A stretch of 64,000 nt of DNA from JAOUFP01 sp963801505 (GTDB lineage Bacteria; Nitrospirota; Thermodesulfovibrionia; Thermodesulfovibrionales; UBA6898): the NCBI GenBank assembly GCA_963801505.1, contig CAWDEY010000016.1, positions 124,001 to 188,000 of the forward strand, written 5' to 3'. The stretch's first letter is position 1, and every line of letters starts with the position of its first letter. This document shows, piece by piece, positions 1 to 8,726 of the stretch. Position numbers and translations under genes: made by a program. Below the pieces are notes generated by a model. That model ran no database searches. It was given only the letters and a program-made list of their open reading frames with translations, and had not been told where the DNA came from.

Positions 1-607
1 CAGGGTGAAATGTGGGCATGACAGGTGTTCCTTTGTATTGAAAAAAATTCCCTCTCGCGGCAGTTATTTTGATCTTATTGTCATTCATAAGGGTCTGCAG
101 TGCTATTCTGCCGAGAGTTATAATTATTTGCGGGGCTATTATATCTATCTGCCTGTCAAGAAAAACCCTGCAGGAAATAATCTCATCTTCTTCAGGGTCT
201 CTGTTCATGGGAGGCCTGCATTTGATTATATTGGCAATATAAACCGAGTCTCTCTTAAACCCCATTTTTTCTATTAGTTTGGTAAGCAGCATACCTGCCT
301 CTCCAACAAAGGGTTTGCCCTGTATATCTTCTTCCCTGCCAGGGGCTTCACCGATAAACATCAGTCTTGCCTCCGCATCGCCTGAACCAATAACAATATT
401 TTTTCTTCCCTTATAAAGCTTACAACGCTGACAGTCGCCAATCTCTTCCTTCAAAGCGGTCAGCATGGCATTTTTCTCCCCGGAAAATCCAATATGCGGG
501 GCAACAGAAAATTCAGAGGGAACAGGCAGGCTGTCAAAGCCCAAGGCCTGATAATACTCAAGGATGCTTTTTACATCATTTATTACATCTGTTTTCAGGT
601 CATGCAT
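1..607 (-). CDS. Type-4 uracil-DNA glycosylase, partial (3' end off window)
   Basis: Removes uracil from DNA as the first step of base-excision repair; the family 4 enzyme carries a 4Fe-4S cluster. The frame is open from an ATG at 607 to the left edge, about 202 residues, so the C-terminus is missing. Visible signatures are CQRCKL (first cluster cysteines), GEAPGREED (uracil-binding motif A), GKPFVGEAG, and the later cysteines in KCRPP and SCRVF that complete the cluster. It is the last visible gene of the long minus-strand run and starts 9 bp after the nadK stop, so co-transcription is likely. Family 4 is recognised by motif; the active-site HP near the edge (FHP) is only just inside the window. 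Confidence 0.88.
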   Translation of the reverse strand, partial: MHDLKTDVINDVKSILEYYQALGFDSLPVPSEFSVAPHIGFSGEKNAMLTALKEEIGDCQRCKLYKGRKNIVIGSGDAEARLMFIGEAPGREEDIQGKPFVGEAGMLLTKLIEKMGFKRDSVYIANIIKCRPPMNRDPEEDEIISCRVFLDRQIDIIAPQIIITLGRIALQTLMNDNKIKITAARGNFFQYKGTPVMPTFHP

Positions 608-616
608 ATGTATATA

Positions 617-1468
617 TCAACGCTCTCCCCATTTAAGTTTTGTTCTAAGGACCTTGAAATAATCACGTTCCGCGGGGACCAGCAGTTTTGCTTTATAGTC
701 TGACTTGTTTACTTCTATGACATCACCTATCCTCAGTGAAAACCCTACCTGCCCGTCCAGAGTAAGAAAAACATCTTCACTTAGAGATTTAATAATAATT
801 TCAATTTTAAAATCATCCGGCAGGACAATAGGCCTGTTAGTAAGTGTATGCGAACAAATAGGGGTCACAACTATACTGCCAAGAGTGGGATAAAGTATCG
901 GTCCGCCGGCAGAGAGGGAATATGCTGTGGAACCTGTAGGAGTCGAAATAATCAGACCATCTGCCTTAAAAGTTGTAATATAGCTGTTGTTAATATTTGT
1001 TTCGAGGTCTATGATTCTCGCGAGTGCCCCTTTATTTATAACAACATCATTGAGTACTGTATATTCTGATATTTTCTTCCCGTTTCTGTGAATTGATGCC
1101 GAAAGCATTAAACGTTCTTCAATCACACAACCGTCATTAAGCATTTTATCTACGACGATAAAAATGTCATCCCTGTTAACTTCTGTGATAAATCCGAGAC
1201 TGCCGAGGTTTATCCCTAAAATAGGAATGCCTTTCTCTGCCACTAATCTGCTCACATTGAGCATAGTCCCGTCACCTCCAAGAACAAGGACCACATCAAC
1301 AAGATCCGGAATTTCTTTTCTGGAAAAACCGGGAATGTTTAGCGCTGCTGCTGTTTCAGCATCAACAAAGGCTTCGCATCCCTTTTGCCTTAAAAAAGGG
1401 AGCAGTTGCAGCAATATCTCCTGAGGTTCTTTTCTTTCAGGTTTACAGATAATCCCAATCTTTTTCAT
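617..1468 (-). CDS. nadK: NAD kinase
   Basis: ATP (or polyphosphate)-dependent phosphorylation of NAD to NADP in the cytosol. The GGDGT motif lies at about residues 64-68 and the second NAD-kinase motif, GLIISTPTGSTAY, at about 171-183. Length of 283 residues is normal. I take the ATG at 1468 rather than the in-frame TTG at 1480, because GAAGG sits 5 nt before the ATG and the protein then begins MKKIGIICKP as family members do. It overlaps the 3' end of tsaE by 26 bp, which implies coupled translation. Confidence 0.96.
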   Translation of the reverse strand: MKKIGIICKPERKEPQEILLQLLPFLRQKGCEAFVDAETAAALNIPGFSRKEIPDLVDVVLVLGGDGTMLNVSRLVAEKGIPILGINLGSLGFITEVNRDDIFIVVDKMLNDGCVIEERLMLSASIHRNGKKISEYTVLNDVVINKGALARIIDLETNINNSYITTFKADGLIISTPTGSTAYSLSAGGPILYPTLGSIVVTPICSHTLTNRPIVLPDDFKIEIIIKSLSEDVFLTLDGQVGFSLRIGDVIEVNKSDYKAKLLVPAERDYFKVLRTKLKWGER

Positions 1469-1883
1469 CTTTGCCTTCAATAATAATCTCCCTTATGTTG
1501 TTGCCTGCGTCCTTAATACTTATCTTTAGAGAATCCTCAGGCAATTCACCTTCGGCATGCTCCGGCCATTCAATAACAGATATCGAGTGACCTCCTATAC
1601 AATCCCATATGCCGGTGCTCTCCAGGTCAACACCTCCGGAGGTCCTGTAAAGATCTATATGAAAAAAAGGAGGAACCGTAGGATATTCGGCAATTATGGT
1701 AAAGCTGGCGCTTGCAATATCTTTTCTGTCTATTCCCAGAGCACGGGCTATACCTTTGACCATCGTTGTCTTGCCGGCGCCGAGGCTGCCATATAGTCGT
1801 ACTATATCACCAGTTCTTAACTTTTCCCCTATCTTAAAGCCTATCTCTTCAGTAGCCTCAGGACTGTTGCTTATCACCTTCAC
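1443..1883 (-). CDS. tsaE: tRNA threonylcarbamoyladenosine biosynthesis ATPase TsaE
   Basis: P-loop ATPase of the TsaBDE complex that makes t6A37 on ANN-decoding tRNAs. Walker A GSLGAGKTT is at residues 32-40; HIDLYR (about 75-80) and VIEWPEHAEG follow, all typical of the YjeE/TsaE family. Length 146 aa is normal. The start is a GTG inside the end of the CBS gene (26 bp overlap); no in-frame ATG lies nearby. tsaB and tsaD are not in this window. Confidence 0.94.
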   Translation of the reverse strand: MKVISNSPEATEEIGFKIGEKLRTGDIVRLYGSLGAGKTTMVKGIARALGIDRKDIASASFTIIAEYPTVPPFFHIDLYRTSGGVDLESTGIWDCIGGHSISVIEWPEHAEGELPEDSLKISIKDAGNNIREIIIEGKDEKDWDYL

Positions 1884-2328
1884 CCAGTATACCTTTTATG
1901 ATATCAATTTTAGAGATAATGCCCACAATTTTACCTGAACTGACTACAGGCAGAAGATGCTTACCTTTCTCAGCCATTATTGTTGCTATGTCCTGCAAAG
2001 TGGTCTCAGGAGATACAGTCACAACCTCCCTTGCGCATATTTCCGAGGCCTTGGAGGCTGACATCCTTTTTATTTCCTCTTCAACGCTTCCGAAGCCTCC
2101 CAGCGGGATAAAGGCATCAAAGAGCCTTAACATCGTAGGAATGTGAAGGCGTTTGTTTTGATTTATCAGGTCATTCTCAGTAACAATCCCAAAAAGATTG
2201 CCGTCTTCATCGAGCACCGGTGCGCCGCTGATATTTTTTTCAATAAACAGACGTCCGAGGGTATCAACGGACGTGTCCTTTGTAACAGTTATTACGTCTT
2301 TATTCATAATGTCACTGGCTTTTAGCAT
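1858..2328 (-). CDS. Tandem CBS-domain protein
   Basis: 156 residues made of two CBS domains (about 5-60 and 95-150), a Bateman module that usually binds adenine nucleotides. Each half has the usual pattern of a T/S-rich strand followed by a hydrophobic PVVD/PVVS and GIVTENDL/GIISKIDI stretch. There is no catalytic domain, so it is probably a regulatory or energy-sensing partner; the target is unknown. The ATG at 2328 has AAGGGGAC upstream. It overlaps tsaE. Confidence 0.85.
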   Translation of the reverse strand: MLKASDIMNKDVITVTKDTSVDTLGRLFIEKNISGAPVLDEDGNLFGIVTENDLINQNKRLHIPTMLRLFDAFIPLGGFGSVEEEIKRMSASKASEICAREVVTVSPETTLQDIATIMAEKGKHLLPVVSSGKIVGIISKIDIIKGILGEGDKQQS

Positions 2329-2407
2329 ATATGTCCCCTTTTTCTATTAATTTTAACATGTTATGAGCAGGGATATGAAGAAAAATATCATATACAGAGA
2401 AACAACA

Positions 2408-3085
2408 TTAAATCTTTCCAATAAAAGCACCCTGCCTGCCTGTTGTTCCCTTGGCATATCGGTAAGAGTAGAACTTATCAGGATTACAAAAAGTGCATTC
2501 ATCTGAAAGCCAGATATTCCTTTCAGGAATGCGCATGCTTAAAGCCTGATATTTATTGGCCTGAGGGAGGTCCAGACAGTACTTACCAGCTTTATTGATC
2601 GAATAATCTCCAGGTCCTGTTGCATGGGAGACGGCCTTCATAACATCAAAATCAACATTATAACAACACCAGCGAATTGCAGGTCCTAATGCAATATAGA
2701 TGTTATCTTCTGAACATACGAATCTCTTCACAACAGCTTTAATGGTTTTTTTTAATATTTCTTCTGCTGTTCCCCTCCACCCCGCGTGGACCGCTCCTAT
2801 TATCCCTTTTGTTTTTTCGTATAGAAGAATAGGCACACAATCTGCAACCTGCACGCCTATAAGTACACCTGTCTCTTTTGTTATGACCGCGTCTGCTATT
2901 ATGGGAACAAAGGACGATTCCATAATAGCAATCTTGTCGGTATGCTTCTGGATAGGCATGTATATTTGGTCGTGTTTAATTTTCGTTATCTTACAGAGCT
3001 TCTCAGGGTCAGCGCCGGGATTTTTACCTGTGAAAAAGGCTGTCACATGGTCCTTCATGAGATCAGGAAATATAAGTCTATCCAT
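2408..3085 (-). CDS. pgeF: Laccase-domain purine nucleoside phosphorylase / peptidoglycan editing factor
   Basis: Multicopper-oxidase-like family (YfiH/PgeF/LACC1). Members act as zinc-dependent purine nucleoside phosphorylase/deaminase, and in E. coli PgeF prevents mis-incorporation of L-Ser into peptidoglycan precursors. Metal-site residues are visible in ADCVP (Cys83) and AVHAGWRGT (His100), with an upstream QKH (about 46-48). Length 225 aa is on the short side of normal. It overlaps the end of nnr by 8 bp. The physiological substrate in this organism is uncertain. Confidence 0.88.
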   Translation of the reverse strand: MDRLIFPDLMKDHVTAFFTGKNPGADPEKLCKITKIKHDQIYMPIQKHTDKIAIMESSFVPIIADAVITKETGVLIGVQVADCVPILLYEKTKGIIGAVHAGWRGTAEEILKKTIKAVVKRFVCSEDNIYIALGPAIRWCCYNVDFDVMKAVSHATGPGDYSINKAGKYCLDLPQANKYQALSMRIPERNIWLSDECTFCNPDKFYSYRYAKGTTGRQGAFIGKI

Positions 3086-4655
3086 TATTTTTCAGGCACA
3101 GGAAAGCTTCGGGGATCTTCCCGATAATATCTGTTGCGATCAGTGAATGCATACCTTTTTCTGAGGCTGCGAAGTCACCGGCAAGCCCGTGAAGGTAAAC
3201 GCCAAGTCTTGAAGCATCCAATGGATTCAAACCCTGGGCCAGGAACGCTGAAATCATGCCTGTGAGCACATCTCCTGCCCCTGCTGTGGCCATCCCCTGA
3301 TTACCGGTGGTATTTATAAACGCGCTTCCCTCTGGCTCAGATACGATTGTAGGGGCCCCTTTAAGCACAAGATACGTACCTGTTTCCTTTGAGAAAGACG
3401 TTGCCGCGGCAACTCTGTTTCTCTCAATGTTTTTCCGGAGGCAGTTCCAGTCAACATCAGACATTTCATTACCTGTAGAGTGTTTTTCCTGGAGAAGTCT
3501 TGCCATCTCTCCAGTATGCGGAGTCAGGACAATAGGGGCTTTTACCCTTGCAAACAACTCTGTATGTCCGGATATCGAATTTATGGCATCTGCATCCAGA
3601 ACCATCGGCGCTGTTACAGACCTAAGGAGCGCCTTTAACAATTCCGCGATATCGGGCCCGGATGAAATCCCTGGTCCGATTGCCAGCACATCAGCTTTTC
3701 TGTTTAAAAAATCCAGAATACTTACAGAGGCCTCTTTAGAAAGAATTCCATGTCCATTGTCAGGCAGAGGCAATACCATTTCTTCAGTAACGCGCTCCTG
3801 AAAAACATTCGTAAGCGTTTCCGGAACACCTATTGTTACCATGCCAGCACCGGACCTCAGGCATGCCTTTGCGGTCATTAAAGCAGCGCCTGTCTTGCCT
3901 TTTGATCCGGCTATGATCAGGACATGACCATAGTCTCCTTTATGAGAATATGCCGGCCGTTCGGGCAATAATAAAGATGCATCGCTGTTATCAATAGTTT
4001 GGGTTTTCAGGGATTCTGAAGACAAAAGCTCCACAGGAAATCCAATGTCCTCAATAAACAGCTGACCGGCATGTTCCGCGCCGGGATGCAGAAGATGTCC
4101 TATTTTAGGAAGACCGAAGGTCACGGTATAGTCTGCCATAATTGCTCCACCTTTGACCTGTCCGTCATCTGAGGATATGCCTGAAGGAATATCAACGGAA
4201 ACAACAGGGACATCCGACCTGTTGATAAAGGCCACAATGTCAGACAGAGGGGGCTGAACAGGCTTGTTTATTCCAGTGCCAAGCAGTGCATCAACGACTA
4301 CTGTGCTATGGAGGTCCCTATCATTCAGGACAGTCCTGAACTCAATCGGGACCCCTGCTTTTCTTGCGATCCTGAGCTGAGTAAGACAATCAGGGCCCAA
4401 CTTATCTTCCTTTGACACTAAAAGAACCTTGACATTCCATCCCCAGTTATAGAGGTTTCTGGCAACAACAATTCCGTCGCCTCCGTTATTGCCGCTTCCG
4501 GAGAAGACAATGACCTTTTTTTTATCGAACAATTCCCTTATCCTGGTCGCAACAGCAAGGCCCGCCCTTTCCATGAGCAGCAGACCGGGGATCCCATATT
4601 TCTTAATGGTCTTCTCATCTATATTGCGCATTTCTTCAGCAGTAACGACCTTCAT
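3078..4655 (-). CDS. nnr: Bifunctional NAD(P)H-hydrate epimerase / ADP-dependent dehydratase
   Basis: Repairs damaged NAD(P)H hydrates. The N-terminal YjeF_N epimerase half (about 1-215) has GSGNNGGDG at about 53-61. The C-terminal ribokinase-like dehydratase (about 230-525) has KGDYGHVLIIAGS and, near residue 460, GNQGMATAGAGDVLTG. The fused 525-aa form is standard in bacteria. It sits between acpS and pgeF in the same run. Confidence 0.95.
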   Translation of the reverse strand: MKVVTAEEMRNIDEKTIKKYGIPGLLLMERAGLAVATRIRELFDKKKVIVFSGSGNNGGDGIVVARNLYNWGWNVKVLLVSKEDKLGPDCLTQLRIARKAGVPIEFRTVLNDRDLHSTVVVDALLGTGINKPVQPPLSDIVAFINRSDVPVVSVDIPSGISSDDGQVKGGAIMADYTVTFGLPKIGHLLHPGAEHAGQLFIEDIGFPVELLSSESLKTQTIDNSDASLLLPERPAYSHKGDYGHVLIIAGSKGKTGAALMTAKACLRSGAGMVTIGVPETLTNVFQERVTEEMVLPLPDNGHGILSKEASVSILDFLNRKADVLAIGPGISSGPDIAELLKALLRSVTAPMVLDADAINSISGHTELFARVKAPIVLTPHTGEMARLLQEKHSTGNEMSDVDWNCLRKNIERNRVAAATSFSKETGTYLVLKGAPTIVSEPEGSAFINTTGNQGMATAGAGDVLTGMISAFLAQGLNPLDASRLGVYLHGLAGDFAASEKGMHSLIATDIIGKIPEAFLCLKNNG

Positions 4656-4696
4656 TTTTCCTCATTTTCACGGCAGGAGCATGGCATGCCATGCCC

Positions 4697-5074
4697 CTAC
4701 AAATTATTTTCCAGCACTACGCAGGCAACCCCGTATTCCTGCTCATGACTTAAGCTGACATGGGCGCACCTGATTGTATTTTTATCAAAAAAATCCCTGA
4801 GTCTGCCCGATACATTAATAAAAGGACGTCCACCTTCATGGTTTAAAATTTCGATTTCTTTAAGAGACAACGGGACCGAACTTCCAACAGCCTTGATAAG
4901 GGCCTCTTTTGCGGCAAATCTTACTGACAATGAAAGATAGGGATCTTTCTTCATGTATGCGTAAAGGATTTCGTTTTCAGTAAATATCCTCTCTAGAAAC
5001 TTCCTGTTCCACCTGCTGACTGCTGTTTTCATTCTTTCAATTTTTACAATATCAATCCCTATGCCGTATATCAT
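4697..5074 (-). CDS. acpS: Holo-[acyl-carrier-protein] synthase
   Basis: Transfers 4'-phosphopantetheine from CoA to apo-ACP. GIGIDIVKIER with metal ligand Asp8 and the RFAAKEALIKA motif with Glu57 are both present. Length 125 aa is normal. It ends 41 bp before nnr. The intervening bases include a short palindrome, GCATGGCATGCCATGC, at about 4679-4694, of no clear role. Confidence 0.95.
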   Translation of the reverse strand: MIYGIGIDIVKIERMKTAVSRWNRKFLERIFTENEILYAYMKKDPYLSLSVRFAAKEALIKAVGSSVPLSLKEIEILNHEGGRPFINVSGRLRDFFDKNTIRCAHVSLSHEQEYGVACVVLENNL

Positions 5075-5109
5075 AATTTCAGGTTAATAATCTTTAAAAC
5101 GGCAGTTGA

Positions 5110-5241
5110 ACCACAGAGAGCACAGAGAAATGACAGTATACCCGGAGAATACAGCATATTCAGGATTCACCTTTTGGGTGATTGCTCTGTGTTCTCTCTT
5201 TTGTTTAAATATCATTATGCTTTCTCAGTGTCCTCTGTGGT
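5110..5241. repeat. CCACAGAG-family intergenic repeat, copy 1
   Basis: Fills the acpS-pdxJ gap. The left arm reads ACCACAGAGAGCACAGAGA and the right arm CAGTGTCCTCTGTGGT, so the ends are inverted repeats of one another; an inner GCTCTGTGTTCTCTC adds a second pairing option. Four other copies lie in the window. Probably a non-autonomous palindromic (REP/MITE-like) element that folds in RNA or DNA. Confidence 0.75.
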
Positions 5242-5974
5242 AAATGCCTTTTTTTAGGTTAATCGATGCGCTAATCAAATCCTTCATCTCCCTTACAGCT
5301 CTTTCAATTCCAACGAGGACTGCCCTTGAAATTATGCTGTGTCCTATATACAGACCTCTCATCCCCTCAATCTCAGCAATGAGTGATACATTCTGATAAT
5401 TAAGACCATGACCTGCATTGACAACAAGACCGAGTTCCCTGGCCTTTAAAACAGCCTTCTGCACACGTAAAAGTTCTTTTTCACGGGCGATGCCCTTTTC
5501 ATTGGCATATGCGCCAGTATGTATTTCAACCATGTTAGCGCCTGCTTCTTTAGAGTGTTCTATATCATTCTCTGAAGGATTAATGAAAAGGCTCACCTTT
5601 ATACCACTGCCCCTTAAGCGCTTTATCGCCTCTTTTAAGGCTTTTTTGTTTGATTTGACTTCCAGTCCGCCTTCTGTTGTAAGCTCTTTTCTCTTCTCAG
5701 GGACGATCGTGACCAGATCAGGCTTTTTATCTATTGCTATCCCTAACATCTCGTCAGTAGCGGCCATTTCCAGGTTCAGTTCTACTGGAACAAAACTCTT
5801 CATTAAATCCAGGTCCCTGTCGTTGATGTGCCTCCTGTCTTCTCTCAGATGTATGGTAATCCCGTCAGCCCCGCCCAGTATTGCAAGGGTTGCAGCCATA
5901 ACAGGCTCAGGGTCTGTCCCGAGCCTCGCCTGCCTCAGGGTTGCGACATGGTCGACATTAACACCCAGAATCAT
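5225..5974 (-). CDS. pdxJ: Pyridoxine 5'-phosphate synthase
   Basis: Condenses 3-amino-2-oxopropyl phosphate with 1-deoxy-xylulose 5-phosphate to make pyridoxine 5'-phosphate (DXP-dependent B6 pathway). GVNVDHVATLRQAR at 4-17, IHLREDRRHI at 41-50 and NAGHGLNYQN near residue 190 are diagnostic. Length 249 aa is slightly long; the extra C-terminal residues run into the repeat downstream, whose left boundary overlaps the end of the gene. The ATG overlaps the stop of the upstream gene (ATGA). Confidence 0.95.
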   Translation of the reverse strand: MILGVNVDHVATLRQARLGTDPEPVMAATLAILGGADGITIHLREDRRHINDRDLDLMKSFVPVELNLEMAATDEMLGIAIDKKPDLVTIVPEKRKELTTEGGLEVKSNKKALKEAIKRLRGSGIKVSLFINPSENDIEHSKEAGANMVEIHTGAYANEKGIAREKELLRVQKAVLKARELGLVVNAGHGLNYQNVSLIAEIEGMRGLYIGHSIISRAVLVGIERAVREMKDLISASINLKKGIYHRGH

Positions 5975-6420
5975 GACTGTTCCACCTGGTTGGGTACCAC
6001 TGTAACAGCGTCAACTGATGAAGCAACCACGAAGACCTTAATATTATTTGTATCTTCATCCACAGGAAGAAGGAAAAAGCCCTTACGGGCACTGTCCTGC
6101 TTTGAGAGAAAAAAACCACGCTCCCATGGCACTTCGCCTTCCAGAAACCCAACCATAGATTCTCCGTCCCTGAATTTCACAAAGACCCTCTGTCCTTTGC
6201 TTTTTGCGATGCCGTATGACTTCCTCTCTCTGTATTCATGGTCACCTTCAAAGGATTTTACAAAAAACACAGCTTTGATGTCTTCGATTTTTACCAGATG
6301 CTGCCTGGCATCCACTGTCTCTTCCACCGTTAACTCGCGTCGATCAGGAGAAAAGTCTTTCATATAGCCCTTAAGCAGATTCCCGTCATTCAGTCTTGTA
6401 ACTGTTTTTTCCATCCTCAC
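5971..6420 (-). CDS. Conserved hypothetical protein (DUF6982-like)
   Basis: 149 residues, no signal peptide or membrane segment. Two beta-rich halves can be seen, each with a VxFxDG-type start (about 6-45, LNDGNLLKGYMKDF; about 70-105, VKFRDGESMVGFLEG). This resembles, from memory, the DUF6982 family found in Nitrospirota and deltaproteobacteria. I favour the GTG at 6420, with AGGAGG 5 nt upstream; an ATG two codons later would be 11 nt away. Coupled to pdxJ by a 4-bp overlap. Function unknown. Confidence 0.7.
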   Translation of the reverse strand: MRMEKTVTRLNDGNLLKGYMKDFSPDRRELTVEETVDARQHLVKIEDIKAVFFVKSFEGDHEYRERKSYGIAKSKGQRVFVKFRDGESMVGFLEGEVPWERGFFLSKQDSARKGFFLLPVDEDTNNIKVFVVASSVDAVTVVPNQVEQS

Positions 6421-6489
6421 GTTACCCTCCTGGTTTTCTCTTTAACGATTCCCTTTGGTAAGACACCGGAAATGTCGCTCGCTATGCAT

Positions 6490-7500
6490 TTAACATATCC
6501 TCGGCAGCTGGTCTCCGGAAAGCATGTCTAATATTCTAATCCCGCCGATGTTTGTTTTCAATAGCACCGTCTTTTCAGGGGTTTCAACTACCTCTCCTAT
6601 GATTGCCGCGTCTTTGCCCGCTTCTATGGTTCTCATCTCTTCAACAAGCATCTCTGCGTCATTTGCCTCTACAAAGGCCACCAGTATTCCTTCATTGGCT
6701 ATATAAAGAGGGTCAAGGCCAAGCAATTGGCAGGCACCTGTAACGCTCGGGATTACCTTAATCGCTTCTTCATTTACACTTATGCACAGTCCAGAAGCAC
6801 CGGCAAGCTCCTTTAGTGTAGTAGCAAGCCCTCCCCTTGTCGGATCTCTCATTACATGTATCTTTTTTGTTTTGCGTAACATGGTATCCACAAGACTATT
6901 TAACGGCCGGACATCGCTTAACAGCTGCGGCTCAAAACTGATGCCGCTTCTCTGGGCCATGACCGACATCCCGTGATTTCCAATCGGGCCGCTTAGGATA
7001 ATCTTATCTCCTGCTCTGATATTTACAGGGGCAATGTCGATTCCGTCCTCAATAATACCAACTCCGGCAGTATTTATAAAAATCCCGTCCCCCTTGCCTC
7101 TTTCAACTACCTTTGTATCACCCGTTATAATTTTCACCCCGATCTCTCTTGAGACAGTCCTCATGGAATCCAGTATGATTTTCAGGTGATCAAATGGAAA
7201 GCCCTCTTCAATGATAAACCCGGCGGTGAGATAAAGAGGTCTTGCGCCGGCCATTGACAGGTCATTAACAGTCCCGCAGACAGCGAGCAGGCCGATATCA
7301 CCACCAGGGAAAAAATAAGGGGAGATGACATAGGAATCCGTTGTAACAGCCAGCCTGCCCTGAGGCAGGTTGTCTATAACAGCTGAATCATGCAGCGACT
7401 CCATATCAAAGGCAGGTACAAAATAATCTTTTATCAGCCGGTGCATCATGCGGCCGCCGCTGCCATGACTTAACTGTATTAATTTTGCATCATTGGCCAT
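6490..7500 (-). CDS. hypE: Hydrogenase maturation protein HypE
   Basis: Dehydrates the carbamoyl group on its C-terminal cysteine to a thiocyanate, the CN donor for the NiFe active site. The protein ends in PRIC, the invariant C-terminus carrying the modified Cys, and has HGSGGRMMHRLI at the N-terminus and RDPTRGGLATTLKE mid-protein. 336 aa is normal. It starts 3 bp after the hypD stop. Confidence 0.96.
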   Translation of the reverse strand: MANDAKLIQLSHGSGGRMMHRLIKDYFVPAFDMESLHDSAVIDNLPQGRLAVTTDSYVISPYFFPGGDIGLLAVCGTVNDLSMAGARPLYLTAGFIIEEGFPFDHLKIILDSMRTVSREIGVKIITGDTKVVERGKGDGIFINTAGVGIIEDGIDIAPVNIRAGDKIILSGPIGNHGMSVMAQRSGISFEPQLLSDVRPLNSLVDTMLRKTKKIHVMRDPTRGGLATTLKELAGASGLCISVNEEAIKVIPSVTGACQLLGLDPLYIANEGILVAFVEANDAEMLVEEMRTIEAGKDAAIIGEVVETPEKTVLLKTNIGGIRILDMLSGDQLPRIC

Positions 7501-7503
7501 ATG

Positions 7504-8574
7504 TTACGCGGGCCTTATCGCCATATATCTGTAATATGCGGCGCAACTCCCCTCGGAACTGACCATGCAGGCCCCAACGGGTCTGTCCGGGGTGCATGCC
7601 TTGCCAAAAAGAGAACAATCAGTAGGTATCTTAACGCCTTTGAGGACATCTCCGCAGGAGCAGGCCTTTGGTTCATGCCCCTCAGGGATGTCGGGATTCA
7701 GGACAGATCTGATGTCCCTGTGATAAAATCTGTCCCTCAGTTGAAGTCCGCTTCCCGGAATTATTCCAAGCCCTCTCCAATGAGCATCAGAAGGTCCAAA
7801 GAATTCATTCATAATTGAAAGCGCCCGGGGATTGCCCTCATCTTTGACAACCTTCGTATACTGATTTTCTATGACTGCTTTTTTCTCTGCTAACTGTTGC
7901 AGTATCATCATGATCGCAGTGAGGATATCGCTTGCATCAAAACCTGTAATAACAGATGGTTTATGATAGTCCGATGCAATAAAATTATAGGGTGCCTTCC
8001 CGATAATTGTGCTTACGTGACCAGGCAGGATAAAGCCGTCTGCCAGGACCTCTCCTGAATCCAGCAGTGCCTTTAAGGCAGGGGGCACGGTTTTATGCAC
8101 AGAATAAATATAGAAGTTCTCAATGCCGGTCTTTTCAGCCTCTGAGATCGTCCCGGCAACCAATGGAGACGTTGTCTCAAAACCCGTAGCAAAAAAAACA
8201 ATCTTCTTGTCTTTATTGTCTTTCGCGATTTTCAGCGCATCGAGCGGGGAATAGACAATCCTTATATCACTTCCTTCGGACTTTGCATTGAATAATGATC
8301 TGGTGTTTCCAGGCACCCTCATCATATCTCCAAAGGTCGTAATAATCACATGCTTGTCCCTTGATATTTCAATAATAGTATCAACATCCCTTACAGATGT
8401 GACGCAGACAGGGCATCCAGGTCCACTGAGGAGCATTATACCCTCTGGCAATAAATCTCTTATCCCATGCCTGAATATGGCGACAGTATGAGTTCCGCAG
8501 ACCTCCATAAGTCTGACAGGACCATTTATTATACTTTTGAGTTCCTTTATTTTCGTTAGCACTTTATTTGTCAT
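7504..8574 (-). CDS. hypD: Hydrogenase maturation protein HypD
   Basis: Iron-sulfur scaffold on which the Fe(CN)2CO unit is assembled with HypC. Signatures are MEVCGTHTVAIFRHGI, LLSGPGCPVCVTS, ATGFETTSP, and a C-terminal cysteine-rich stretch (ACSCGDVLKG, TDCSLFGKACTP, VGACMVSSEGSC) for the 4Fe-4S cluster. The ATG at 8574 gives 356 aa, the usual size. An upstream in-frame ATG at 8730 that overlaps the hypF stop (ATGA) would add 52 residues encoded mostly by a repeat element; I treat that as an alternative start. Confidence 0.95.
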   Translation of the reverse strand: MTNKVLTKIKELKSIINGPVRLMEVCGTHTVAIFRHGIRDLLPEGIMLLSGPGCPVCVTSVRDVDTIIEISRDKHVIITTFGDMMRVPGNTRSLFNAKSEGSDIRIVYSPLDALKIAKDNKDKKIVFFATGFETTSPLVAGTISEAEKTGIENFYIYSVHKTVPPALKALLDSGEVLADGFILPGHVSTIIGKAPYNFIASDYHKPSVITGFDASDILTAIMMILQQLAEKKAVIENQYTKVVKDEGNPRALSIMNEFFGPSDAHWRGLGIIPGSGLQLRDRFYHRDIRSVLNPDIPEGHEPKACSCGDVLKGVKIPTDCSLFGKACTPDRPVGACMVSSEGSCAAYYRYMAIRPA

Positions 8575-8583
8575 ATAGTTAGT

Positions 8584-8685
8584 GTCGTGAAGTAACCTCG
8601 TATTTTCCCGTTCGTTGTAACCGGCTTGCCGGAATCTTTGCCGAAGGGAGGGAAGATTCCCGACTCGTTGGTAATGAGGGATGAC
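8584..8685. repeat. GTCATTCCCG-family palindromic repeat, copy 1 (hypF-hypD junction)
   Basis: On the minus strand it begins GTCATCCCTCATTACC, contains GTCGGGAATCTTCC and AAGATTCCGGCAAGCCGG, and ends CACGAC. The AAGATTCCGGCAAGCCGG core matches the copy at 42231. It is open in the hypD frame for its whole length. Confidence 0.6.
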
Positions 8686-8726
8686 ATCTTTGAGATGTTT
8701 TAATGCATTATACGCTCCTCTATATA

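Noticed and set aside
4679..4694. GCATGGCATGCCATGC as an operator or Shine-Dalgarno trap between acpS and nnr
   Set aside because: Short palindrome without a regulator nearby or a second copy; chance is sufficient.
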